Part shown: positions 24,994 to 36,900 of the stretch, piece after piece
Layout: each line of letters starts with the position of its first letter
How positions within the stretch are numbered: position 1 is the first letter of the stretch
Assembly: GCF_052324685.1 (NCBI RefSeq)
Contig: NC_135213.1
Span: 953,160 to 1,017,159 of the forward strand
Length of the DNA: 64,000 nucleotides
From: Brachyhypopomus gauderio
Taxonomy: Eukaryota > Chordata > Actinopteri > Gymnotiformes > Hypopomidae
Direction of reading: 5' to 3'
Made by a program: the position numbers and the translations under genes
The notes under the pieces: generated by a model
The model's database searches: none
The model's input: only the letters and a program-made list of their open reading frames with translations
What the model was told of the DNA's origin: nothing

Positions 24994-25036
<43 letters not shown>

Positions 25037-27056
25037 TATAGCACCCACACACTGATTCTGTGGTTGTGTTCAGGCTTTTGAGATATTGGCATTTTTGTTT
25101 TTTGTATATATATGCAGGAGAGGATCATGGGTAAGGTGGATGTAGCCAGAGTAACTTCCTGTTTCAGAAACGCCCTTGTGTCCTTCATGACACGCCGAAA
25201 AAGCCCCCTCACAGGAGACATGTTCATCGATCTCTTCAACAGATTCCCAGTGAGAGAACACACACACACCCACCAACATGTACTGTACACACTGACATAC
25301 AATCTTCAAAACATACAAAAACATTTTCTCATTATCGGTACCTACATAATTATAGAATCACTGCATTGTTGAGGTCATTCATTGAGGTATTGTAGAATAA
25401 TTATAACAAGCATATTACTCATATGCCACTGGCGCCTCTTGGTGGATGGAGCTTGTCATTGCAAGATAGAATAAGGGTTCATGTTAAACAACAGGGTGTG
25501 TGATGCTGGTGCACACTGTGTTAGAGAGCATCACTAACGCAGGGTGACCTGACCATTTTACAGGGTTAATGTTAAACAGTAGTACCATCACAGTGTTGAT
25601 TCTGTGTTAAAGGTTCTTTGTGTGGAGCTGGTGGACACTGCAGTGGAGAACATCACCGGGGCAGTGCGGGAACATCAGCAGGTAAACTCTCCTCAGCATC
25701 TCCAGCTACATGACCCTGCTGGCTTGTGAGGAACAGAGCTGTGAGATGTCTTCATTTGTTTTGCTTGGCGGTGTAACCCTCTGGATATTTTTTGTACGTC
25801 TTTAACCCCCTAAATGGTTTTGTTTGGCTATTGCAGGGCCAGGCGTGTGCGATGGTTCTAAGAGCTCTGCAGTCTAAAGAGGTGAAGCAGTTGATGTCTG
25901 CAGCCCAGTGGACTGAACTGTGCCAGAGAATAGCGGACCAGCTCCAGCAGGTAGACTCCGCCTCCAGTATGTAGACACTGCCTCCAGCAGGTAGAGTTCA
26001 GCTCATATAGTTTGAGCCCAATTCAACACCAGCGCACAGTGAATCTTTCATGTTTCCCGCTCTGTGGGTTCTCTCTGATCTGGGGTGGTGGTTTTGGAGG
26101 TGATGGTGGTGTCACCCCCTCACTGTGGTTTGTCTCTGAGCTGGGTTGGTAGTGGTGGAGGGGATGGAGGTGTCACCCCCACTGTGTGCTCAACACTTTA
26201 AGCTGAACTGGTTTGCCGTCTGTCCTGTTCTCACCAGAGCCTCCAGCACACACAGGAGTGCAAGAACAAAGCAGTTCATGACAAGATGGTGAAAGTTTTG
26301 GACCTCTGCCACCTCCTGGTCAAAACGGTTCACATTCAGGTACAAGAATTACATCCTTTACTCTACTTTCATACTTCCACTCTAGACACATTGCAAACAC
26401 TGGCTTTATTTGCTGTGACACTGTAGCATAGTTGTTTTAAGTTTGTGGTGGCAAGGCTAAAATTGTGTTGTTTTGTTCTGATCAGAAGGTGGATGTGAAT
26501 CTGGAGTCTCTCCAGAATGTTCTGGAGTCCATGAATTCTGATGGGTGTCTGCAGAAGGCTGGGCAGCTGGAGGACACGTACTGGAGTGTGATGAAGCTCT
26601 TCAACATTCAGTGAGTTAGAGGACTGATGAACCCTGTCTGGACTCCCAGAGTTACCAGTCTGCTCAGCAGTCTTCCACAGATCATCTGGTTATAAATGAA
26701 TGTTTGTAGAATTCATGTTTGTCCTGTCTGACCTTTGACCTCTCAGGAAACCCCATGTGAAGAAGGTGAAACGACCAGCAGAGCTGATGGAGCAGGAGGC
26801 ACCAAAGAAGAAGAAAAAGGGGTTCCTCCCTGAGAGCAAGAAACGCAAGAACCGTAAGAAGCCCACCACACTGGAGGGAAAACAGACGACAGTGTCCACG
26901 GCAACTTCAGGGGAAGGGGGAGGAATGGAAGGGGGAAAGAAGAAAAAGAAAAGGAACAAGAAGAGGAAAGAGCAGGGAGGAGAAGAGACACAGACTCCGC
27001 CCTCTTCTAAAAAGGCCAAGGTTCAAAAGCCACGGAGCAAGAAACAGAAGGAGTGA
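15375..27056 (+). CDS. MYBBP1A: Myb-binding protein 1A, complete 27-exon gene
   Basis: A nucleolar HEAT/ARM-like protein of the POL5/MYBBP1A family, known for roles in rRNA synthesis and processing and as a co-regulator that binds MYB and other transcription factors. Exons: 15375-15557, 15953-16048, 16276-16359, 16527-16601, 17011-17118, 17709-17899, 18083-18250, 18405-18522, 18802-19091, 19366-19476, 19605-19730, 20243-20449, 20578-20686, 21093-21186, 22303-22460, 22584-22724, 23421-23573, 23780-23947, 24034-24191, 24401-24535, 24735-24810, 25118-25249, 25613-25681, 25837-25950, 26238-26339, 26486-26610, 26747-27056. All introns are GT-AG, phases match throughout, and the product is 1266 aa (human about 1328). 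Landmarks are FLDYFWDIAKPEREIRLKAV near the N terminus, an acidic block (residues about 720-820, runs of D/E), and a Lys/Arg-rich tail from about 1164 fitting a nucleolar localisation signal. The start at 15375 has G at -3 and +4; ATG at 15285 (in frame, 30 codons longer) and 15390 are alternatives. Confidence 0.95.
16650..16940. repeat. 42-bp minisatellite in MYBBP1A intron 4
   Basis: Six to seven near-perfect head-to-tail copies of a 42-bp unit built from CACACTGTCACACTCTCACT and GACACTGTCTCTGTCTCTTA. The period is a multiple of three and one frame lacks stops, producing a spurious 212-codon open frame. Confidence 0.9.
17904..17935. repeat. (AC)n microsatellite, MYBBP1A intron 6
   Basis: About 16 AC units starting a few bases after the exon 6 donor site. 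Confidence 0.85.
18751..18784. repeat. (TG)n microsatellite, MYBBP1A intron 8
   Basis: About 17 TG units ending roughly 17 bases before the exon 9 acceptor, in the place of the polypyrimidine tract. Confidence 0.85.
20158..20227. repeat. (CT)n and (AC)n compound microsatellite, MYBBP1A intron 11
   Basis: A CT-rich run followed by (AC)n, ending 15 bases before the exon 12 acceptor. Confidence 0.85.
20696..20900. repeat. (TG)n and GGTGG-rich low-complexity block, MYBBP1A intron 13
   Basis: GT-rich satellite-like sequence with a core of more than 20 uninterrupted TG units at about 20800-20847. It starts just after the exon 13 donor. Confidence 0.85.
21197..21485. repeat. 21-bp minisatellite next to the exon 14 donor of MYBBP1A
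   Basis: About 14 variant copies of a 21-bp unit of the form AGCTCAGCATCCAGGGTTTAC. The array starts about 10 bases after the exon 14 splice donor. It is open in one frame because the period is a multiple of three; it is not coding. Confidence 0.9.
21571..22259 (-). mobile_element. Internally deleted Tc1-like or related DNA element in MYBBP1A intron 14
   Basis: The left end ACTCACCAGCCACTTTATTA and the right end GGTGAGTG form short inverted termini next to TA. On the minus strand near 21730-21680 a relic reads SPDLNPIEHLWDVMERE, the signature of Tc1-type transposase C termini. The rest is a familiar non-coding fish repeat (with 'ctctggcatcaacaaggtat' and 'accattctctgtaaacccta'). Not full length and not functional. 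Confidence 0.65.
22729..23216. repeat. 39-bp minisatellite next to the exon 16 donor of MYBBP1A
   Basis: About 12 copies of a 39-bp unit (AACCACACCTCCACCCTCAG then TCCAGACTCAGCCCTGCAT). Two alternating variants (CATAACCACA and CATCATCAGA) suggest higher-order dimer expansion in the middle. The array begins within ten bases of the exon 16 donor. Confidence 0.9.
24840..25036. repeat. Repeated (TG)n blocks, MYBBP1A intron 21
   Basis: Two long TG runs (about 24839-24884 and 24994-25036) are separated by imperfect copies of a GTATAGCACCCACACACTGA unit, so a larger unit carrying a microsatellite has itself been duplicated about four times. Confidence 0.85.
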
Positions 27057-27375
27057 GGAGGAGTAAAGGAGAGTGAGGGGTGGTGCCATGTCAGGGACAC
27101 ACTGGGACTTGGCAGCAGAGCAGGACCCAGAGGCTCCAGGGTCGACCTGTGTAGACGAGGGCACACCAGCTCTGCTCCTGGAGGTCTGTCTCCCAGTAGC
27201 ATTTAGCCACACCCCTGCTCCTGGGGATCCCCTGCCCTACAGTGTTAGTCACTCCCCCTGATTCTGGAGTCTGTTCATTAAGATCTCCAGGTGAAGTAGC
27301 AGGGCTGATGGTCTTTCGAAAGCCTGGGGTCCAACCTGGCTCTATGTAGAGGGATAAACTTTGATTTGAAATGCT

Positions 27376-27381
27376 AATAAA
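27376..27381 (+). terminator. Probable MYBBP1A poly(A) signal
   Basis: The first canonical AATAAA after the MYBBP1A stop, about 320 bp downstream, in AT-rich sequence. It would give a short 3' UTR. No cDNA evidence can be seen here. Confidence 0.6.
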
Positions 27382-28600
27382 TTATAAAGAACTGTTAACA
27401 TATGTACAGTTATCACCTCATTTGAGTCATCTGAAGTCTTTTCTGAGTACAAATATACACATTATTACAATGAACACATCTTTGTAAAAGCAAAATATGT
27501 CATTAAAGGTATTTTATTGTGAAGATAAATGTGGTCAATTGTTGGAATGATGCCCCCGCGTTCTTACAAATCAAACTACGTACATTTTTCTACATAGAGC
27601 CTAATGACTGAATAAACAATGGAGCTGTTGCGAACACCTCACAATCTGAGTGTACCCAAAACGCCTCCCTGCACTGAGATGCATTATAACCTGTGTGAAC
27701 CCAAAATATGGGTGGATTTGGGTGATCTGGACCACTACCTCTTTTGCAATGTTTAACACATTAACACAAACTCCTGCAATCCCTACAATATTTTCTAATG
27801 ACACTAGAGTTAAGAATGGAGGTCCTGCTGTTGGTTCTGGCTGGTGAGTGGTTTCTTCTTACAGAATGGTCTCCTGGGTATTCAATGTCAACAGTGCACT
27901 GAATTGTTCATCATGTTGAGGATGAGATGATGGTGGTCCTGTCTCAAGTGATCCACTTTCCTGGGACAGAGATCTCCGCACTGGGGCAAATGGGTTTGAG
28001 AGGCTGGTACGACACTGGTTTGAGGAACGGGGCTGATGGGTGCCACGTGTGGATTAAACCTCCATCTGGTCCTGATGGGCATTGCAACAATAACCATGAA
28101 CTTCTGTTGTGCTTCAGTCTGACCATCAGGCCCGGTTCATAAATGTGTTTGTAAGCATCTGGGTAGTGTGCATGATGCCAGGATTTTGTAATATTTGTAC
28201 TATTGTAAAAGTTTGTAATATAAAAAGATGTACACTCCTAAAAAATTACTTATTCCACTCTTTACAGGTGTGACCTTTGACTAGGCAGGGAGAGAGGGTG
28301 GGGTTAATGTATTTGTGAGGTGTTGTAGAGGAGTAACCTTTGATCTCAGGGTGTTTCTTCATCAGTCACAGGGTCATTATATTACGGGAATGAGGACTTT
28401 ACCAGTACAGCACTGTAAGACTTAAGGTATTTTCTGTCATATGTCTTCCATATAAATCATAATGGTCAGATAAATATCAGCAGTGGAATTGTGGAGGAAC
28501 AGTGGAAACCAGTAGATTAAGACCTTACAGCTCCATTCTTTAAGGTGAGTGTGATGGATTATGTGGTGATGTACATAGTATCATCATAGTAAATAGTAGA
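27382..28600. other. Intergenic DNA between MYBBP1A and the L2 element
   Basis: No gene recognised. A plus-strand open frame at 27927-28142 has no family resemblance that I can name and no flanking exons. Confidence 0.45.
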
Positions 28601-29539
28601 TTAAGGCATTCATTAGAGCTCCGTTACAGATAATCACAGAGCTCTCTCATAATAAATACATTTTATTGGTAACGCACCAATAACATTTGAACAAACCCCA
28701 AAGTGCTACAGAGTAAAATCACTAATATAGAAACATAAAACCAACAATATCTTTAAGAATGGTAAAATCTGCTGAAAAGAAATGTTTTAAGTCCTTTTTT
28801 AAAACTTTCAACAGTCTTTGGTGCCCGCAAATGATCAGGGAGGGCATTCCACAAGCGAGGGGCGACAGAAGAAAAAGCCTGATCGCCCATGATGCTGAGC
28901 TTAGTTCTTGGCTGTTCGAATTTTTAGAATGGAGAGATTGTGAGGAGGTTTGAGGTGAGAAGATCTTTCAGGTATGGAGAGGTGTTTCTGTAGATGCACT
29001 GGTAGGTGAGGAGTGAGACCTTGTATTCGATTCTGACAGAGACCTGTAGCCAGTGGAAAGCTTGAAGAACAGGTGTGATATGTTCATGTTTCCGTACCCT
29101 CATTAGGCTCCGAGCAGCACTGTCCTGAATGTATTGCAGTCTCTGAATGCTTTTGTGTGGTAATCCGATGAAAAGTGCATTGCAGTAATCCAGTCTGGAG
29201 GAAATTAATTCATGAACCAGTTTTTAAGCATCTGAGACATAGAGGGTCGGACAAAGTTTGGCGATGTTTCTGAGATGATAGAAGAAAATCTTGCAGAGTT
29301 GCTTGATGTGGGCCTCAAAAGTTAGATGAGATTGGTGACTTGTGGATAGAGAAGTGTGACCAAACAGAGTTACACTGGGACTGGATCTGATGTGCAGTTG
29401 TTCTTCATCCACATGTTTACGTCTTCCAGGCAGGCAGTCAGTGTAGCGAGAGATGTTGATAATGAATCTGTTGATGTTGGAGCCAATGTATGGGAGGAGA
29501 TTGTTTCAATTTTCATATAGATTTGAACATTGTCAGCAT

Positions 29540-31354
29540 TAGGGGTGGGCGGATCGATATTTATATCGATAGTATCGATACAAAGGTGAGGATCGGTATC
29601 GGATCGATACCACGGCGAAAATATCGATTCTTTTGCTGCAGTTTAGAGGTCTGCGCGGGACTGCTTTTTTAATCCCGCTCCCGCTTGTTTTAATCCCACT
29701 CCCGCCAAAAAATCGCTTGTTTTAATCCCGCTCCCACCCGCACCGGCCAAAAAATCGCTTGTTTTAATCCCGCATCCGCCCGCCACATACACATTTCTGT
29801 CGCCCCCGCCCGCAATCCTAATATGAATTGAATTAATTAGATTTAGTACTTGAGATTTTCTTATGTATTTATTAAAACAGCAATATAGCGATGGATCGCG
29901 CTGTCCCATTTCTTACCACAGTCCAAACACATGCCGTCAGGTGACGTACACCAACACTTTCTGACATCACAACAAGCCGATTTCCCTCTCCATTAATTAC
30001 AATGGAATATGACTTCCATACATCAGACTTTCCTGTAGTTGGCTTAATTGTGGTGTATTCGCCTGTTTTAATTGAATTTTCCACAGCTGAAACTGGTTGA
30101 CCGTCTACAGCAGGGGTCGGCAACCTATGGCACGCGTGCCACCATTGGCACGAGGCATAATCACTGGCACGCGACACGCTGGACCAGCATCAGCAAAAAT
30201 ATATAAATTATTATATTAATGGATTATAATTTAAAGCAGAGGTGGGACCAAGTCAGTGTTTTGCAAGTCTCAAGTAAGTCCAAGTCTTTATCCTCAAGTC
30301 CCGAGTCAAGTCTCAAGCAAAGACAGTCAACTCAAGTCAAGTCTCGAGTCAAGACAGGCAACCGTCAAGTCAAGTCCCAAGTCAGAAACTTGGAATTTCA
30401 AGTCCTTTCGAGTCTTTTTTTTTTTACAGTCACCAACGCTTTACGAATGCTACGCTGATGCGTTTCTTTACTCGTTTTGTTGGTGTCCGCCAGCCAAAAG
30501 ATGACAGATCATTTACATTTTATCTTCTCTTAATTACATAAATGTACTTAAACAAGAATGTTTCATTTTCATTTTACAAGAAAATAGCAAGCTTAATCGT
30601 AAGCAAGATGCTGTCATTACGAATGGTTATTCTAAACATTTGAATAAAATGTTTAAATATAGACTAATAAAAGGTTAGGGTTATTTTTTCATTGTTTTCT
30701 GTTATTGTGGGGTCACGGTGTAGGCTACTATTGTTACCTGGAAATTCAGTGGGGTCACATATTCTGATGGCTGCTGTCAGAATTGGTCATATATTGGCTC
30801 GTGGATACCAACAAAACGAGTAAAGAAAGTGCATCAGCGTAGTTTACGTAGCATTCGTAAAGCGTTTGTGCCTCTGAACAAAAACTGTGAAATAGCGCCC
30901 CCTGTGGCCACAAAACTCGACGGTCACAGAATCTGGTGTAACGCCGGTCTGCGTCAGAAGGACGGAAATGAAATTAATGGGGTGCACTTTATAAATATTA
31001 ATATGTGTTTTAGATTTAGATTTGGGGTAAAAAAAAATCAAGTCTTTGCAAGTAAACAGGTTCAAGTCCAATTCAAGTCCCAAGTTATTGGTGTAAAAGT
31101 CCAAGTCAAGTCTAAGTCTCTGAATATTTTTTCAAGTCAAGTCAAAAGTCTTAATATTAATGACTCGAGTCTGACTCGAGTCCAAGTCATGTGACTCGAG
31201 TCCCCACCTCTGATTTAAAGTAAAAAGTATCCCCCCCCCCCCCCCCCCCCCCAACGGTTTGGAAGTATCGGTATCGGCATCGATATCGGCGATACTGACC
31301 AGTATCGTATCGGTATCGTATCGATACCAAAATTCAGAGTATCGCCCACCCCTA
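29540..31354. mobile_element. hAT element (TAGGGGTGGGC ends) inserted in the L2 LINE
   Basis: The termini TAGGGGTGGGCG and CGCCCACCCCTA are inverted and flanked by the perfect 8-bp TSD GTCAGCAT (29532-29539 and 31355-31362). Sub-terminal arms are rich in ATCGATA and TATCGAT motifs on both sides. No transposase is recognisable. The interior includes GC-rich repeats of a CGCTTGTTTTAATCCCGCTC-type unit (29660-29790), an isolated CAGGGGTCGGCAACC end of another hAT (near 30110), a long C-run (about 31230-31252) and a second complete element at 30237-31212. Confidence 0.85.
30237..31212. mobile_element. CAAGTC-rich hAT-like element, copy A
   Basis: 976 bp, ends CAGAGGTGGGA and CCCCACCTCTG, perfect 8-bp TSD ATTTAAAG (30229-30236 and 31213-31220). 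The termini consist of dozens of irregular CAAGTC/AAGTCT/GAGTC repeats. The centre is non-repetitive and shared with copy B (47273-48918), but copy A lacks the extra element found in B, so it preserves the empty site near 30630 (TTCTAAAC). Confidence 0.88.
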
Positions 31355-33685
31355 GTCAGCATAGCAATGAAATGGTACACCATGTTGATCAATAACCTGG
31401 TCAATAGGGAGCATGTATAGATTGAAGAGGATGGGTCCAAGGACTAACCCCTGGGTCACTGCATAAATCTGAGACCTTGAAGTTCTGATGGAAATGTATT
31501 CTGTTCTGCCTGTAAGATAGGATTGGAACCAGGTAAATGCAGCATCTCCAAGTCCAATGATGTTATTTAACCGGTCAAGGAGTATGACATGGTCAATCGT
31601 GTCAAATGCAGCTGACAGATCAAGAAGAATGAACAGAGATGGTAAGTGGAAATCAGCTGTGATCAGAATGTCATTGGTGACTTTAACCAGAGCTATTTCA
31701 GTAATGTGAGCAGAGTGAATCTTCCAAAAAGGATATTGTATTTAAGATGATCCTGAAGGCGAGTGGCAACTACCTTTTCCAATTTTCCAACTACCTTTGA
31801 GAGAAAGGGAAGGTTGGAGACCGGCCTGTAGTGTACAAAGACTTCTGGTTCAAGACTTGCTTTTTTGAGAAGTGGTCAGTAGCAGTTTTGAGTGAAGATG
31901 GAGCATTACCAATTTGGAGAGAGAGATTTATTACTTGCGTGATGATAGGACTCATGGTAGTGATGTTTGCTTTTAGTAAGGCAGTTGGAAAATGGTCGAA
32001 AGCAGATTTGGGGGCTTTCGTTTTCCTGATGATGTCAACCTTTTGCTGTGAGACTTCTGGAAAACAATTAAGAGGCTTTGAGACCTTTAGGTGTCTATTA
32101 GGAATCTGCACAGGTGCAGTGGTGCTGGTGCTAGCCAGATCAGAACAGATTGGGCCTATTTTGCTTTTGAAATAGGCCATGAAATTATTACAATGGTCTT
32201 CATTAATTTCATTTAATGGAGGAACCTGTGGTTTGAGGAGATGATTGATAGTGGAGAAAAGCTGCTTAGAGGTTCCAACACTGCTGTTGATGATACCAGA
32301 TGATATCAGATGATGATACCAGATGATACCAGAACTGTGACCGAGCCTCTTTGAGTATTTCCTCTGGTGTTCCCTGTAAGCCAGTTTATGGACAATAAGG
32401 CAGGTGTTCTTGTATCTCTGTTCTAGGACAGCTGCTTTCATTTCCTGTAGTTCATGAGTGTACCAAAGAGCTGAGCAGGAAAAGGTAACGGTCCTGGTTT
32501 TATTGGGGGCATGGAGATCCAATGTGCTGCTCAGTGCTTTATTGTAGTACTCCATTGCACTGACTGATGTAAACTTCGCAGGACAGTTTATTTGAAATAC
32601 ATGATGCAAATCATCTTTCATGGTTTCTGTGTTGATATTTTCTTAAATTCCTGAAGCAAATCTCTCTTTTTGGTCTGGTGATGGATAGGGCATATATCAG
32701 TTCCAAGGCAATAGCCTTATGATCAGACATACCCAGATCATAAGTTGACAGTCAACTGACATGGGCAGAGTCAGTAATGACTAAATCAAGAGTGTGCCCC
32801 TTATTATGGGTTCGAACATCAACCAGTTGTCTAAGATTCAAACAGTCCAACACTTCCAAAAAATCAGTTGCTGGATGACAGGATGGGGTGTTCACATGGA
32901 TGTTAAAATCCCCTAGCATTAAAATGTTGGAAGATGATGTGCAGAAAGTAGAGAGAAGGCTGTACATCTCAGAGATGAAAGATGGTTTAGGTTTAGGTGG
33001 TCGGTAAATGAGCAGCATTGTCACAGGAGAAGGTGGTTTGAGTTTGAATGCCAGGCCTTCAAAGGAAGACAGTTCAGGTAGGGGCAGAGCGTAAAGCTCC
33101 AAATCACTGCAGTAGATGACAGCCAAACCTCCACCATAGCCGGTATTATGGGCTTTCTGAAGACAACTGCAGCCGGAGGGACAGGTCTCATTTAAAACAG
33201 AATTAACAGAGTCACCATCACTGCACAACAGGTCAGAAGAGGGTGTGGAATGACTGGTTCCATATACTGTATGATTACTTGTACAGGATTTCCGTATTCC
33301 GCATGGGTAGTTTGGACTTTTATCTTGGCATTATGATCATAAAATGTTATTACTGAAAGATGACTCATGAGAAGAGAGGTTTGAAGGTTAATGTGTTTGG
33401 AGTTTAATATTCCATTAATGCAGGATCTCTACCTTATTGTGTATGGAATGTATTCTGTGTAGACTATAGTTTGAAGATCATTTATCATACAGATCCTTAA
33501 ACTGTAGTATTAAAAGTGTCTGTCTAAGATGCTGATTATATCCCAGTAACCAGTGGTGCATAAGATCTAGGTTATGATTCTAATATGATAAAAAGGATGT
33601 GGGTCTGTGTGAGAGTGTCATGTACTCTATGTTAGTGTGAGCAAAGGTGCTTGTGAGCACAGAAATTTGCCCAGCTGTATGTATG

Positions 33686-33687
33686 TA

Positions 33688-33782
<95 letters not shown>
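33686..33782. repeat. Compound (TG)n(AG)n microsatellite upstream of the NLR gene
   Basis: About 30 TG units followed by about 15 AG units, some 200 bp before the PYRIN exon. Open frames through it on both strands are artefacts. Confidence 0.9.
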
Positions 33783-33784
<2 letters not shown>

Positions 33785-33978
33785 AGAAATTGTGCAAATT
33801 CATCTCACACGGTTCACTCACTGTGGGGTCTGGCCAGGTAAAAACTATCCCTAAAAACTAACAAAATTAACATAACATTTTGAATATGTTAGTGAATCTC
33901 CAGAGAGTGGTTCCTTCAGTCTGTTATCCTCACTGGTCCCCTCAGTAAACTGGAGTCTGTTGTCCCTTATGGTGCAGG

Positions 33979-36900
33979 ATGGCCAAAATTCCAGAACAGC
34001 TGCTGTCTGTTCTAGAGGATCTGGGGACTGAGGACCTGAAGAAGTTCCAGTGGCATCTGACTAACAGTGTGGAAGCTGACAAACACATCTCAAAAGCTCA
34101 GCTGGAGAATACAGACAGACATGACACTGTAGACAAGATGGTTCAGAAATATGGTCCAGATGGAGCTGTGGAGATCACATCGGCCATCCTGATGAAGATA
34201 AACCTCAACCAACTGGCTGAGGACCTGAGGACCAAACACAGTGAGATTAATGCAGCTGAAATCATGTTCTATTTAATATAACCATTTTAGTATATAATAT
34301 ATTCATAGCATTTGATTTAGTTTGAAAATGTGTGTAGTGTGTGGTATGCAGTGGAAAATAATATTTAGTAAAATCCTTTACAGGGGAGTAAAATAAATGA
34401 AAGAATCCAGTTCTTTGTGTCTTTGTGTAATGCTAATATAATATATATAGAACAGGGACTTCCTGTTCTTAGAGGTACAGGCAGAACACCATGTAGTGCA
34501 GTATGTGATAATAGACTCCATGGTGTGTGCTATGCTGACCAGAAGCAGTTCTGGAAGATCCAACTGTACCAGGCCAGAATATTGCAGGTCAAAGTGGAGG
34601 AGCTGTCCATGCACCTGTTCAACACAGACAAGTACCTGACCCAGATATTACTAGCACTGGAAATCACAGTAAATGTGAAGGTAACTGAGCCAATCTAAAC
34701 ACACACCTGAACTGAACACACCTCAGACTAAATAAGTTTAGGCCTTCAAACGTCCAGCTCATTTCAACACTTTAAGGATTAACAGTAATTAGAAGCTTTA
34801 TTAATAGAAAAGGTAGAAATAAAAGCCAGCTGAGGACATCGAGTGTACGTTGAAAAGGGAGATAAAAAAGAGAGTGTGACAGGCAGGGAGTGCGAAAAAA
34901 AATGGTAGTGATCACGCCAAGTCTCAGGGAAAAAGGATGGTTTAATGGAGAAAGTGTGCAAACCAAAAACCCGCGACTCGATCGAAATTAAGGATATAAT
35001 GACAACTGGTACAAAGACAAGACATATATAGACAAACAAACGACCCTCAGGTGAGACGGATCACGGGCCCCGCCCACCTGAGGGACGAACACAACACAAC
35101 AACAACAGGACAGCTGCCGCTGTGGACAGAGGCGACCAGTAGGGGGCCCATCGAACCGTGACAAAACCTTAGAAAGGGAGTCAGATACCAATCAAATACC
35201 AATCAGACACCAAATTACCCTACAGTTCTGATTCTTAACTGTCACCTTAAATAAACACTAAATCAGGTACAAGGTACAGGTACAATACAGGTACAATAAA
35301 CACTAAACCAAGTCCAAGACTTAACCCTTCCATTAAATACCGCATTCTACTAAAACAGAGTCCAGTGCATCCTCAGGGCACTTAAAAGTAGAGGACTCAT
35401 ACTCTAAAACTACCCTAACCAATAAACACCAACATAGTTCAGTACATCCAGTTATCCAGTAAAATAGCCATCGACCCACAAACACTGTAAGCAAACACCA
35501 GATTGCCAGAGCAAAAACCTGTGCCATCCTGAGCAACTTTGTGAATGACCGATAAAAACCAAGACTTCCTTCCCAGTCACGGTCAAGGACTACATAGTAA
35601 GACCATAGATGAGACCACAATGATGAGACTTCACACATCAACCCTGGTCAAATGACTACATACAAAACAGTGTCACTAGGCACTGGCCAGTTACACAGTC
35701 AGAATAGAGGTTTAATGGCACTTCAGTAAAACCCACGATGAAACCCCTCACTAACACTTGCTCTCTCTCGTAGCTGTTTGGTCAGACAGGAGGTAACAAA
35801 CCCTATCACACATCACTCTCCTGACCAGATGGTGGTACATTAACTCCCACTGTAGGATTATAATGTTGTTTAAGGATTGCAATGTTGCACTAGAATAGTT
35901 AGGTGATTGAGAACAAAAGTATTAATTAGTTATGAGTTTTAGCAATACCACTATTTTGTTCATGAAGCTGACTACCAGACCAACATGTAACCCAACTGTT
36001 TACATTTTAATTGTTTCATCTTAGGGATGGGGCTCTCAAACACTGTGTCATATGTTCCATCAACACAGTGGTCATGGTCCACCAGTTTAGGGGCAGCAAC
36101 AGAAAAAGCCACTAAAATTCTCTGGTGTCATCAAGAATTCCCTGTTTTTTGAGAAACATACCCCATATCAAATATGTTAATTTACATGAACAAAATACCA
36201 AATAAGCAAGTTTATCAAGTATTCCAAATCCTCTACTGCTCTGATGATGAGCTTCAGTACCAGTTTATATGCATTCACAATGGCTGTTTACCTAGATCTT
36301 TGCTCAACAGCAAGAGACGTATACACAACCTGTGAGTTCCACACAGTTATACCTCTTAACTCATATCCAGCTTGATTTGGTTAAGGACTCAATGAGTCAT
36401 TACACACATTTTTTTCTCTTAATTATGAAATCATATCCAGCTTCAGTTCATTTAAGGACACAAGAGTTATTACACACAGTTCTATTTCTTAACTAAGAAC
36501 TCATACCAATCTTGATTCAGTTAAGGACTCAGTGAATCATGACAGTGATCCTTCTCTTAACAATACTCAAAACTGTGGGATTTTTTATGTCTCCTTATCT
36601 GGTACTAACAGTTATTCAACTCTACAGTGGTATAACTTAATGCGAAGGAAATTTTGTAACTTTTCTTATTTACAGGTTATAGGAATCATGCACATAACGT
36701 TTCTTCTTGCTTTATAACAGCTACAGGGAAAAGTGACATCAGAATGAGAATGAAAAGAAAATATAAAGAAAGATTTGAGAAGCTGTATGAGGAGGCATCA
36801 CTAGAATGTGAGCGTGTGCGCATTAAAGACACTTACACTGAGGTTTGCATGATCAAAGGCTGCACAGGAGGAGTGAATACAAACCATGAAGTGATACAGG

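Larger units (their letters stand above)
28640..33240 (-). mobile_element. L2/CR1-type LINE, 5'-truncated and interrupted by hAT elements
   Basis: On the minus strand, from right to left: part of an AP endonuclease (33228-32752, with LMLGDFNIHVNT and THNKGHTLDLVITDSAHV), linker and RT N terminus (32621-31791), the RT motif LLDLSAAFDTIDHVILLDRL (near 31620-31560), then after an 1.8-kb insertion the RT C-terminal part (29412-28780, with SVTLFGHTSLSTSHQ, HLRNIAKL and a degenerate RLDYCN region). The start of the endonuclease is missing, and several frame breaks make it non-functional. The interruption at 29540-31354 is a hAT element flanked by an 8-bp TSD. Confidence 0.85.

Noticed and set aside
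27927-28142. 71-codon plus-strand frame (with FPGTEISALGQMGLRGWYDT)
   Set aside because: Looks protein-like, but I know no family for it, and there are no flanking exons or second supporting signal.
30240-31210. Possible CRISPR-like array of CAAGTC repeats
   Set aside because: Units are irregular hexamers without spacers, the host is a vertebrate, and the segment is bounded by 8-bp TSDs of a hAT-like element.
31228-31253. Long C-run (and G-run at 48044-48065) as a sign of misassembly
   Set aside because: Both lie inside elements whose ends and TSDs are intact on each side. Run length may be inaccurate but the join is supported.
34417-34698. 93-codon plus-strand frame in NLR intron 1
   Set aside because: No recognisable domain, no matching splice sites to neighbouring exons, and the flanking DNA is intronic; not supported as a gene or exon.
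34870-35170. TSD for the possible solo LTR at 34875-35163
   Set aside because: Flanks GAGAG and AAACC do not match, and no shifted boundary gave a 4-6 bp repeat, so it is kept only as a low-confidence call.
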